DNA from: Oehlia diaphana
Taxonomy: Eukaryota > Glomeromycota > Glomeromycetes > Glomerales > Glomeraceae
Length of the DNA stretch: 13,673 nucleotides
Direction of reading: 5' to 3'
Assembly: GCA_003833135.1 (NCBI GenBank)
Contig: QZLH01001143.1
Span: 1 to 13,673, forward strand
This document shows positions 1 to 11,664 of this stretch, piece after piece. The notes below the pieces were generated by a model. It ran no database searches. It saw only the letters and a program-made list of their open reading frames with translations, and was not told where the DNA came from. Numbering within the stretch: position 1 is the first letter of the stretch; every line of letters begins with the position of its first letter. The position numbers were made by a program, and so were the translations under genes.

Positions 1-330
1 GATAGTAATGTCAATTGTTGGCTGGGACAAGTACAATTCTTTTTTTCTCACAAGGTTGATTTACCGAATGGAGAATTAGAACATAATTTAGCATTTATTC
101 GATGGTATAGACCTACAAATTTTCGATACCATTTCAGCTTTGCCGATAACAAAATTTGTAATGTCGAACTCTGGGATCCTGAGTTTTATCCCTAATATCG
201 AGACTGCATAATTCTGGTACATAATATTCTGAGTAGATTTGTACCTGTAAAGTATAAAATTTCGGATCAGAAAAATGCGAAAGAATATATGGCTGTAAAT
301 CCAGTTAATAGAAAATACAATATTCGTTAA
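1..330 (+). pseudogene. C-terminal fragment of a mobile-element-type ORF, one internal stop
   Basis: Frame 1 is open from the window edge to a TAA at 328-330 except for one in-frame TAA at 193-195. The translation (about 109 residues) is clearly protein-like: it carries LPNGELEHNLAFIRWYRP early, then NVELWDPEFYP just before the stop, and after it IILVHNILSRFVPV and YMAVNPVNRKYNIR at the end. From memory this resembles the C-terminal module of multi-copy, transposon-associated ORFs in Rhizophagus-type genomes, but I cannot name the superfamily and know of no catalytic function for it. The 5' part lies outside the window. Since sequence on both sides of the stop still reads as the same protein, a single recent substitution in a dying copy is the simplest reading. 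A sequencing error is the alternative. Confidence 0.5.
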
Positions 331-394
331 TAAATAAAAATAAAACTTGCATTTATTAGTTGATTATTGCTTTTTGTTAAATTTTACATAAAAC

Positions 395-452
395 GATCAG
401 TTTTGGTAAAGAACATCAGAAAATGACAGTTTCGGTAAAGAACTTTGGAAAT
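395..452. repeat. tandem duplication of about 29 bp
   Basis: Two adjacent units, about 395-423 and 424-452, share the core CAGTTTYGGTAAAGAAC followed by a diverged end. They are imperfect (TTTTGG against TTTCGG), so the duplication is not recent. It lies next to the GCCGAAA-type motifs and the inverted repeat at 465-550. Confidence 0.5.
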
Positions 453-464
453 GACATTCAGAAA

Positions 465-550
465 GTCATGTGCCGAAATTTAGTCAAAACTTAGAACAGA
501 TCGATTTTTGGCCAAAATTTATTCTGAAACTTAGCCGAAAGTCACATGAC
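465..550. repeat. inverted repeat GTCATGTG ... CACATGAC
   Basis: The arms 465-472 and 543-550 are exact 8-bp reverse complements, and both sit beside a GCCGAAA motif (gtgccgaaat after the left arm, agccgaaagt before the right one). The spacing of about 70 bp and the mirrored motif suggest the end of a mobile element rather than chance, but the arms are short. Confidence 0.35.
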
Positions 551-2519
551 TGAAAGTTTTGATTTCAACTAGTGTGTAGCCCATGATATATGGTAGGTAC
601 CATCAGATTGGAATAATATTCATGTGAAATGCCGCATGTTAAGAATAAATATCAATTCGAAAAAAATGCTGGCATATTAATCCTTTATTGATCAAGAGAA
701 GGCAAATGTATAAATATGTTTTTTTATTAAGCAGAACCACATAATAACTAATTTCTTGAATTCCAGTTGCTCAAATAAACCATATTTCTAAGATTGCTTC
801 TGATGGTATATTCTTAATCAAGGATTTGAAAAGAATTTGCTGAACATCTTATTCTTATTTCCTGATTTCATTGCTTATTTCTTTATTATCAATCTCCACC
901 TATAAGGTAATTGTTAGTTTAAGATTATTAATTTATTATAACCAACACTAATAAAACTAAAACTTTAATACTTACATCTATTAAGTTTTGCCATTCTGTA
1001 ATTTGATTAATATCATAACATACAGACTGATTTATTTGTGATCTTTATTTTTCAAGCATTATAGGCGTTAAAAAGACCTTCATGAAATTATCTAAAAAAC
1101 TAAAAAATTTTGTATTTAGCATTGACATACCAATTGTAGGTATGGTATTTCATTCAAGTTCAAAATATTCAAAGTGTTCTTTATTTCTAACATGATCTTT
1201 GATACTAAGTAGTAAATCATATAATGAAGTGGCTTGATCAACTTTATTATGTATATGTCTGTTGATTGACTCAATTCTCTATATGCTTTGTGCTCTAGTA
1301 GTAAATCTTTTATGAATCTAAGGTATTGCTCAAGACTCTTTATTAATGTAAAATGTATCAGACAAATACTTTGCTGCTGCTGGATATTAATCAATTAATT
1401 GATTTTATCAAAGTTCAAATAGGTCTTCACAAAGAGAATTCCTGCATATATAGAATTTATGGCAAAATTCTTCAAACTTATTTTCTAATTTTTCCTTGAG
1501 TTTTTTTTTGAAGATTCAAATCAATATGAAAAATGCACAATAGATGCTTGGTATTCACATAAATTTCTTTAATTAATTAAATCATAGAAGGATCTGAATC
1601 AGTAAAAATAACTCCAGAAAAAATACCTGTTTTAGTAAGAATAGCATCAAATAACCATCAGTATGTATTTAGTGTTTCATCATTAATTATAGCAGTTGCA
1701 ATAATTTGTGACTTGTAGTTATTATCAACTAGACAACTACAGCTATGATGCAAAGCATCATTTGAAATCTGTTTGTATTGTAGGTGGTATCAATAAAAGT
1801 AACATCATTGTATTTGTTATATAGTTCTTTTTATGTAGGTGACATCCATAAGAGAGATTTTAGTTTTCCTGAAATAGAATCTAGTAGTTTTACAACTATA
1901 GTGAATTGAAATCCTTCCATTGCATTAATAGTTCAAGCATCTAAAAAGCATCTGTATCTCTAGGGTTATTTTTTTGACGAAATTAATAGACCGTGTTATA
2001 TAAATTCTTTTTATATATAAGTTAATCTGAATAGTTATGCTCAAATAAAGGATAAATAGATGCTGAGTCTATTCGACCTTGAATTACATACTTTTCAATA
2101 TTCACCAATATTTCAGGCATTAATTTTTGAAATCGTGGTACTATTTCATGAACTATTAAAGTAAGTGAGTGATTATGTTTATCATTATTAAGAGAATTGA
2201 TTTTTATAACACCACTTGTTTTTGGATAGGTAATATTAAGTTTTCAAGGGCATGATGTTTTTGAAGAGCTGGCATTGCGTCTTTTAGTTGGATCAGAAGT
2301 TATTTGAGAAGTATTTGAACCTGATTTGATACATTTATAGGCTACCCTTTGTATCACGCATTCAATCTTCTTACTTGATTTGATTTTATAGCTAAAACTT
2401 TCTTTTAAAGCAAATCTATTAATCCAACTCTTAAATTCGTCCCAGCTGTTGAAGGTTAATTCAGCAATCAATTCCAAAGAATCTGTAAGTTCAACCAATT
2501 CATTTTTATTATCACTTGT

Positions 2520-2605
2520 TTTATATTAACAAATATTAGAAACAAAATAATTAGATTGCTTATTAAAAGATGAAATTAATGATAGAAGAAAAAAAAATTT
2601 ATTAC
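2520..2605 (-). other. putative former intron with a lost acceptor in the transposase relic
   Basis: On the minus strand an exon ending NENQSNQ runs into a GTAATA donor at 2605. The downstream exon resumes as TSDNKNELVEL from 2519. The 86 nt between are T-rich and non-coding, of typical intron length here. For the frame to join, the acceptor would have to be at 2521-2520, where the sequence is AA rather than AG. This reads as a former intron whose 3' splice site has mutated. It is inferred from frame alone. Confidence 0.35.
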
Positions 2606-2639
2606 TTGATTAGATTGATTTTCATTACAATTAAATAGG

Positions 2640-2982
2640 TTTTCATTTAGATTTTCATGAGAGACATCATATTCTAGGATGACATCATAAGAAAAATTTT
2701 CACATGTATCATAAGGTAAATAGGTATTATAAGATAGATTTTCAAGGTGTCATAGGGTAAACTGACATCATAAAATAGATTTTTATAGTAGGTATTATTA
2801 TTATAAGTGGGTGGTAGACTTTCGTGAGTGTTGTCATAAAGAAAATTTTTATAGGCGTCATAAAATAGGGTATTATTGTTAGAAATGATGTTATTATAGT
2901 CATGGGTGTTATCATAAGAAATACTTTCTTGATTATCATGGTTGTTATCATAAGGATGAGTATTATTGTTATTATTAAACAT
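2640..2982 (-). repeat. Asn/Tyr-Asp-rich degenerate repeats in the transposase N-terminus
   Basis: The minus-strand peptide repeats an N-L/F-x-Y-D theme (for example KNFLYDNTHES, YKNLFYDVSLPYDT, ENLSYNTYLPYDT, ENFSYDVILEYD). The DNA shows the matching recurrence of ATCATAAG- and AAAATTTT-like blocks. A one-base frameshift near 2745 moves the pattern from one frame to another, so the ORF starting at 2982 appears to end in unrelated Ile/Leu-rich residues when the repeat actually continues. Such a disordered Asn-rich leader is likely family-specific; its role is unknown. Confidence 0.6.
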
Positions 2983-3820
2983 CTTATATTCTTATAATGA
3001 AAAGAAAAGAAAAGAACAAAGTGATTGATACAGCCACAAAAATATAACGCAAAAATAAATAGTACGTGACTTGTAACAATACAGGTTTAAACCCTTGTGT
3101 AAATTTTAAAAATTTATTATATCACATGATTAATCATATAGGTTTCAAACACCCGTGTATAATTTGAAATTCTCTAATATTTATTTTAGATATTTGAATA
3201 TATTTATTACTTTTTTTTTTTAGCAAAATAAAGTAATTATGTTAACTATATCTAATTTTAATTTTATATATAATATATATTAATAAAATAACTTTATAAA
3301 TTATTAAATTATACTTTAGTTTTTTAATATAAATTTAATTTAAAATCTATTTGTATAATGTATAATGTACAATTCAAATTTATTTTTATATTGCCTAATA
3401 CTTATTTGCTAATATTGTTAAAATAAAATACTAATTATTATAATTTTTTATTAGGTCTATTAAGTATAATTTATATCTTATTAGGAAAAAAAGCAGCAAA
3501 TTATCCAAATAAATCGCGTAGATTGTGCCAACAGCATGTGTAACTTGAATTCAAGAAATTTGACTGGAAATTTAGATGTAGAAAGGTAATCACTGTTTTT
3601 TAGGGTATCACTTTTTTTACACTTCATTATGTCCAATATTATAGTGCAGCCTGCAGACTTTTATCCTATTATCAAGGTTTTTTCTTGAAATTTATTTATT
3701 AGTTTAAATACATATTGGATATATTGAATAAAAATTTTTTTTTTTAAACGGAAAAAACTTATTCTTTATAAGTTCGGATGTGCAGCTGGTAAAAGTTTAA
3801 ATTCGATCAAGAATCTTACA
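2983..3820. other. AT-rich intergenic region upstream of GRR1
   Basis: No conserved coding region seen. At 3090-3180 there are two loosely similar blocks (caggtttaaacccttgtgta and taggtttcaaacacccgtgt) that may be the outer end of the MULE relic. From 3190 to 3480 the sequence is nearly pure A/T. From about 3490 the base composition becomes more mixed, which fits the GRR1 promoter and 5' leader. Three short upstream ATG frames lie there. No TATA box could be singled out in such AT-rich DNA. Confidence 0.5.
3536..3792 (+). promoter_or_regulatory. GRR1 leader with three short upstream ORFs
   Basis: Upstream of the GRR1 start are three closed ATG frames: 3536-3589 (17 residues), 3629-3688 (19 residues) and 3778-3792 (MCSW then stop). 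None overlaps the GRR1 ATG. If the transcript starts upstream of them they could act as upstream ORFs that restrain GRR1 translation. The transcription start is unknown. The first frame also ends in AAAG|GTAATC, which could be a 5'-UTR intron donor, and that would remove some of them from the mature mRNA. Confidence 0.3.
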
Positions 3821-5690
3821 ATGGCCTCAGAGAAACTCTTATCTGAACAAGTTGCAAAACAGACTTTACCTTCTCAAGCTTCCCAAAATTCATTAGCAAA
3901 AGCTTCTACTATACCTTCTGAATTGATCCTTCAGATTTTCAAATATGTTACCTCTACTGCCGACCTAAAATCTTGTATTCTTGTTTGTAAATCATGGTGT
4001 CGCTGTGGGGTTGAACTCTTGTGGCATAAACCAGTATTTACTGGATATGGTTCTCTCATTAAACTACTAGTTACTTTATCACGAAGTACACAAACTTTTC
4101 CGTATGCTCTCCTTATCCGTCGCTTAAACTTCTCCTTTTTGGGGGAGCATGTAAGCGACGAAATATTAAAACGTTTAAGTTCTTGCGAAAGATTAGAGAG
4201 ACTAACTCTTGGAGGATGTAGAAGACTTACAGATAATGGACTCCTAAAATTATTAGATAAAGCAGATGGGTTAGTTGCACTAGATGTATCAGACATTGAA
4301 AATTTGACGGACGCAGTTGTAGAATTAGTAGGTGAACGATGTCGAAGATTGCAAGGATTAAATGTGAGCTTATGTAAAAAAGTTTCAGATAAAGGTATCT
4401 TGGCTGTCGCGTCAAAATGTAGGAGTCTGAGAAGGGTATGTATTGTAATTTAAAAGATAAAAATTGTGCCGATATTACACAACAAAGGTTTATAATAGCA
4501 TTAATTTTTTTCTTACGTGTGGTTTTTTTATTCGTATTATTATCCAATCATTAATATAGATAAAACTTAGCAGTTGTGACATTATTACTGACGAATCCGT
4601 GGTTATTTTGGCTAAGAATTGTCCGCACCTTCTTGAGCTTGATCTCACCAATTGTAATCAAATAACAAATGATGCAATCCAACCCGTTTTCGAAAACTGT
4701 ACACAATTACGCGAGCTTCGACTTGCTTGTTGCACCAAACTTACTGACGAATCTTTTACAGAAACTATGCCAGCCTTGTACGAACAATTACGTATTTTAG
4801 ATCTTACATCCTGTGCACTCATCACTGATCAAACTTTACTAAAAATTGCACATAGTGCACCCAAGTTGCGTAATCTTGTTCTAGCAAAATGTGGCAATAT
4901 CACAGACGAGGGAGTTTATCATATAACTCGTTTGGGGAAGCACTTACATTATCTTCACTTAGGTCATTGCTCGCGTATCACAGATCATTCCATAACTCAT
5001 CTGGCTCGTCATTGTACACGGTTACGATATCTTGATTTGGCCTGCTGTACTCAACTCACAGACGCGTCAGTATTTGAACTATCACATCTTCCTAAATTGC
5101 GTCGTATTGGATTGGTAAAATGTGCTCTTATAACAGATCAAGCAATCTATGCCTTGATTGAAAACCGGGTCGTACAGCATACGTTAGAACGTGTGCATCT
5201 GTCTTACTGTGTAAATCTTACCGTTCCTGCAGTTTTAGAATTAGTAAATTCATGTTTTCGTTTAACACATTTATCTCTTACTGGTGTTCCGGCTTTTTTA
5301 CGTCCAGAAGTTCAACAATTTTGCAGACAAGCTCCCAAAGAATTCACGCCACATCAAAGACAAGTGTTCTGTGTTTTTAGTGGGAAAGGGGTTAAAGACT
5401 TAAAACAATATTTGAATAGTACGGTTATAGCACAACAAAGAAATCGAATTGCTAATGGAGTTGGTAACATAAATGATCAGGTCGTCGGTCCAGTTGCAGC
5501 TGTTAGTGCTGACATTGATGAATCCGTAGTTTCTGAAGCAGAAGGAGTGGGTGGAGATATATCTGAGGGTGGAGAGGGTGAGAACGAAAATAGGCACAAC
5601 CAGAATGATAATAGAAATAGGAATCGTGTCTCGGATCGTAATCCTGAGGGTGAAGATGGAGATGTTGGAAATGCACTCTTGGACTTTTGA
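3821..5690 (+). CDS. GRR1: GRR1-like F-box and leucine-rich-repeat protein, SCF substrate receptor
   Basis: Two exons: 3821-4435 and 4560-5690, joined in phase 0 by a 124-nt intron with a GTATGT donor and TAATATAG acceptor; the product is 581 aa. The joint reads CRSLRR-IKLSSCDIITDES, a continuous LRR. Without splicing the frame stops at 4453. F-box at about residues 31-75 (IPSELILQIFKYV, then CKSWCRCGVELLW); it should bind Skp1. Then comes a run of Cys-containing LRRs of the form L-x-L-x-x-C-x-x-I/L-T-D to about residue 445, and the GRR1-typical end: SLTGVPAFLRPEVQQFC, FTPHQRQVFCVFSGKGV, LKQYLNS. The tail is acidic and Asn/Arg-rich, ending NALLDF. Fungal GRR1 directs ubiquitination of cyclins and nutrient-signalling factors; those targets are inferred from the family. 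The length resembles filamentous-fungal GRR1 rather than the much longer budding-yeast protein. The ATG context TTACAATGG is good. Confidence 0.93.
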
Positions 5691-6068
5691 TTGTGAAAAA
5701 AATAAACATTAATATTAGAAGTGCCTTACGATAAATGTGATATGGCAATAATCGCCTTGCTTTAAAGCATATTCATATATTCAAATTTCTTCTATCCGTT
5801 GATCTGTGGCATTTAGTTGTTTTTTATATTATTATTATGAATAATTGGTAAACATTGTGCAATGAAAATATAAATACGAATGAATAGACATAATTGGGTA
5901 CAGCTTTGTCACAAAAACACTGTATTTACGGGTTTCTTTTATATTGTAATGCATATTCATATTCATGACAGTCTCATTAGAAATGTTATATAAATGTTAA
6001 CATCACTTTAAATATTATAAATATTACTAATTCGAAAACAAATTTTTTCAACAATAACATATAATATA
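5691..6068. other. convergent spacer between GRR1 and ECH1
   Basis: This is shared 3'-flanking DNA: GRR1 ends at 5690 and ECH1 ends at 6069 on the other strand. An AATAAA lies at 5701-5706, only about 10 nt past the GRR1 stop, which is close for a poly(A) signal but possible. No conserved ORF or RNA gene was recognised, and no clear terminator structure was seen. Confidence 0.5.
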
Positions 6069-7583
6069 TTATAGCTTAGAGAACTTTGGTTTTCTTCTCC
6101 CCATAGTAGCATCAACAGCTTCCATCAAATCCTTTAGTACATAGGGAATAAAAAATTTAGATTGAATAAATAATCATAAAGAGAACTTTTTATATTTACT
6201 TACACTACTATTTAGCATTGCTCCATTCCAAGCTGCAGTGTAGGCAAGACCTTCAGCGACAGAATGATCGCGTGAAAAATTTAAAAGATGCCTAAATAAA
6301 TAATATAAGTAGAATGAACCTTCGATGTTCAAAAATATAATCATGCTAAATATTACTTTGCTAAATATTACTTTGTACTTAATATGGCTATTGGAGACTT
6401 GCTAGCAATAATATTCGCCGTTTTTAATGCTTCCGCTATTTTCAAAATTATTATAAGTAAAGTATAAATATAAATAGTAAAATAGTATATATATAATATG
6501 CTCATATGCTTACTTAAAGCTTCTTCTTTAGTACTAAGAACTTTATTCACAAGACCAATATTAAGCGCCTCGGTTGATGAAAAACTTACAACAAAATAAA
6601 CAAAATAAATACATATGTTAGTGTGTACGAAATAGAAAACAATGCAAATAGTTCATCACATACCTTCGCCCTGTTAAACATAATTCTCTAATAAGACTGT
6701 TGTTACCAACAATTTTAGGTAAACGTTGCAATGTGCCTATTATTTAAAGATAAGACGATTAATTCATTAGGAAGAACATAATATTTGAAAGGATCCATCT
6801 TACCAACATCAGCTGCAAGACCGAGATCGACTTCCTAGTCAAGAAAATTATAATGAAAAATAAATATATACATTCTAATATGTATATGTTAATGAAATTA
6901 GCTAACCTTGACACTAAAAAAGGCATCTTTTGAGCAATATCGAATATCACAAGCCGTAATCAAATCAACTCCAGCTCCAATGCATCCATTATGAATAGCA
7001 GCAATCACTGGTTTGTCACATTGTTCAACTGATGAAATTGAATCTTGAGTTACCTTTATCATTTTATCATTATAAAATATTATATAGCTTATGAGCAACA
7101 GTCAACAGTGTAAGTTAATAATTATATAGGATAAAATCACCATACAAGCAATTCCTTTCGTGTGTTTAAAGCACGACGTGCAAAATCTTTTTCTTCAGCA
7201 TTATTATTTATCCCTTGTAAATTACTTACTAAAAGGTTTATAATACATATTAGTTCACAATAAAAACATAATATGAAATAATTAAAATAACAAACAGTCT
7301 ATCCCAGCGTTGAATAATTTGCCAGCTCCTGATATTACGACAGCTCTAACGTCTGAATCTAATGCTATTTGTTTGAAACAAGCGTGCAACTCTTGCCAAG
7401 AACTAAATTTTAAATATATACTTTATTGTTAAAAATTTTTAGTTTAGAAACCAAAATTTAAAGAAACTAGACGGACATTCGATCAAAAGCGTTTAGTTTA
7501 GTGGGTCGATTGAGCTCCACATGAAGCACAAATTGAGACGGAAAATTTATTTTTAAATTTTTGAAAGTAGAGTAATCCTGCAT
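6069..7583 (-). CDS. ECH1: delta(3,5)-delta(2,4)-dienoyl-CoA isomerase, peroxisomal
   Basis: Ten exons on the minus strand: 7583-7477, 7402-7296, 7228-7146, 7053-6907, 6834-6804, 6736-6664, 6584-6514, 6435-6372, 6291-6204 and 6131-6069, giving 277 aa. This is a crotonase-fold enzyme that shifts double bonds so that odd-position unsaturated fatty acids can enter beta-oxidation. Visible motifs: [13 protein letters not shown] (about 21-33), [15 protein letters not shown] (about 58-72, oxyanion-hole region), [23 protein letters not shown] (from about 117), [20 protein letters not shown] (from 148), [11 protein letters not shown], and FSKL at the end. Asp129, Glu149 and Asp157 match the spacing of rat ECH1 Asp176/Glu196/Asp204. 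The terminal SKL is a PTS1 peroxisome signal and no mitochondrial leader is seen. The MQDYSTF start is the first ATG in frame; an ATG 14 nt upstream is out of frame. Exon 3/4 splicing has an in-frame alternative. Confidence 0.92.
6345..6374 (-). repeat. 15-bp tandem duplication covering the ECH1 intron-8 donor
   Basis: On the + strand GCTAAATATTACTTT occurs twice back to back, at 6345-6359 and 6360-6374, with no mismatch. Read on the minus strand each copy contains AAA|GTAATATT, so the 5' splice site of intron 8 is present twice. The upstream copy (donor at 6371) joins in phase to exon 9 at 6291, giving STK-HLLNF. Use of the downstream copy would add 15 nt and put a TAA directly after the Lys codon. 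Intron 8 is 80 nt now and would be 65 nt without the extra copy. Confidence 0.9.
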
Positions 7584-7846
7584 TTTTTTTTTCTTTCATG
7601 CAAAATTCGCAGTTTATAAAATGATCATCTTTCTAGATCATGTGAATTTTATCTATGAACGTATTTCATTAAACGTGATTCATTTAATTTTAATATTGCT
7701 AAAATAATGGGAAAAGATACAATAAAATGATGATAAGCTTTAACATATGCATTGCATAAAACAGATTTTTAAGATAAAAGAATATAAATATATATTTGTA
7801 AGAAACTAAAACCTTCCATTCAATAATCAAATGAATATATATTAGT
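7584..7846 (-). other. ECH1 upstream region and DED1 3' flank
   Basis: The 263 bp between the DED1 stop and the ECH1 start must hold the ECH1 promoter and the end of the DED1 transcript. It is AT-rich with a T/A homopolymer just before the ECH1 ATG. A CACATGATCTAGAAAGATGATCATTT stretch (minus strand) stands out only as less AT-rich. No recognised fatty-acid-response element was found, and nothing shows that the two genes are co-transcribed. Confidence 0.4.
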
Positions 7847-11001
<3,155 letters not shown>

Positions 11002-11147
11002 CCTTATCTGAAGCTTTCCAGAATTTCTTTAGAAAACTATTATTAGATTCAAAATTCGTATAAATTCTATAAATTCCTGAAGTCAAGTGATTTGACGCGC
11101 ATTGTTATAATAGGAAATATTGACGAAACTCCTGAACAATGACCATT

Positions 11148-11156
11148 CTTTATATA
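11148..11156 (-). promoter_or_regulatory. possible TATA box for DED1
   Basis: The minus strand reads TATATAAAG here, about 150 nt upstream of the DED1 ATG at 11001, in a stretch with somewhat higher GC content than the DNA further upstream. Such words are common in this AT-rich genome, so the call is weak. Confidence 0.22.
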
Positions 11157-11335
11157 GAATAAAAAACACCGTTTTTGTGTCTATATTTGATTCTACCGGC
11201 GTAGTCGGCGCAGTAAACTGATTACCAATAAAGTTTCAATTTATTTTTTTTGGAAAGTAACTTTTATAAATTCAATAAAAAATTTAATCCAATCAATTAC
11301 TTTAAAGTAAATTTGATATTAAAAAGGTTATATTT

Positions 11336-11437
11336 ATGGATATTGCTAAATCTCATCCATCACAGGTGATTCTTACTGCATCAGCATTAGCAAATATCAA
11401 CAAGCAAAGTTTTATTGATATTTTTAATTCTACCTAA
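11336..11437 (+). other. possible small ORF or coding relic, 33 residues
   Basis: An ATG-to-TAA frame reads MDIAKSHPSQVILTASALAN and continues to end IDIFNST. Its composition (Ala, Ser, His, Pro, Gln codons) is unlike the surrounding A/T sequence, and beyond the stop the same frame has a short Ile/Leu-rich stretch before closing. I do not recognise it. It could be a fragment of a mobile-element gene, a genuine microprotein or chance. Confidence 0.2.
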
Positions 11438-11574
11438 AATTCTATCCTAATTCTGATATTACCAGCAATTCTACCAATGTAATTCAAATTTACAACCTTT
11501 CTAAAATAATTAACTATTCCTCTATACAAATTATAACTTCTATTATAACTGCTAAAATTTTAAGTAATAAATAT

Positions 11575-11660
11575 AATTATCACCTGGCTACTAATTGGTA
11601 TTTAGGATTTTTTTTGCCAGTTATAAACTGGCGGACTAATTAGTATATCCAGGATGATAA
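11575..11660. repeat. foldback A with nested GCCAGTT/AACTGGC hairpin
   Basis: The outer arms TTATCACCTGGCTACTAATT (from 11578) and ACTAATTAGTATATCCAGGA pair imperfectly, with a bulge of two to three bases. Inside is a perfect 7-bp stem with a 3-nt loop, GCCAGTT-ATA-AACTGGC (11616-11632). It lies outside any gene and looks like a small non-autonomous foldback element. Confidence 0.6.
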
Positions 11661-11664
11661 AAAA

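Larger units (their letters stand above)
331..589. other. non-coding gap between two mobile-element relics
   Basis: No coding signal seen. The stretch holds a tandem duplication of about 29 bp (395-452), an inverted pair GTCATGTG (465-472) / CACATGAC (543-550), and GCCGAAA-type motifs at 472 and 534 with a reverse-oriented TTCGG at 431. The same motif family is dense at the far right edge of the window. It is probably terminal sequence of one or two decayed transposons, but no clean terminal inverted repeat or target-site duplication could be fixed. Confidence 0.4.
590..2982 (-). pseudogene. decayed FAR1/MULE-type transposase
   Basis: Minus-strand translation in shifting frames recovers one long protein. 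In order: Asn/Tyr-Asp-rich N-terminus starting MFNNNN (2982 down to about 2640); FAR1-like DNA-binding region with ELTFNSWDEFKSWINRFAL and SDPTKRR (about 2510-2250); a preserved IEKYVIQGRIDSASIYPL stretch (about 2100-2045); a badly broken transposase core (about 2000-1400); RIESINRHIHNKVDQATSLY and PTIGMSMLNT (about 1290-1110); FLTPIMLEK and NQITEWQNLID; and a SWIM-like zinc finger CLLLINKGLICQHFF (about 700-660) followed by FHMNIIP. An intact GT-AG intron fits 975-900. Stops occur at a former Trp codon after CP (about 2248), before NTIPT and at many core positions, and several frameshifts are visible. MULE transposases cut and paste DNA; this copy cannot be functional. The 3' limit is approximate: the open frame can be followed to a stop at 533-531. 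Confidence 0.85.
11002..11574. other. DED1 upstream region, otherwise non-coding
   Basis: The proximal 230 bp likely hold the DED1 leader and promoter, including a short GC-richer patch (ctaccggcgtagtcggcgca, about 11195-11214). Beyond that the DNA is AT-rich, apart from a possible 33-codon ORF at 11336. No RNA gene was recognised. Confidence 0.45.

Noticed and set aside
541..3075. Terminal inverted repeats for the MULE relic (AGTCACAT near 540 against AGTCACGT on the other strand near 3065)
   Set aside because: Only about 8-10 bp agree and no target-site duplication was found, so boundaries cannot be claimed.
3771..3820. tRNA-like A-box/B-box words just upstream of GRR1
   Set aside because: No acceptor stem or anticodon arm forms. 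A scan for tRNA and rRNA signatures elsewhere in the window also found nothing supportable.
3931..4296. Minus-strand open frame of 121 codons within GRR1 exon 1
   Set aside because: It is antisense to a well-supported F-box/LRR coding exon and shows no motif; it is a shadow frame.
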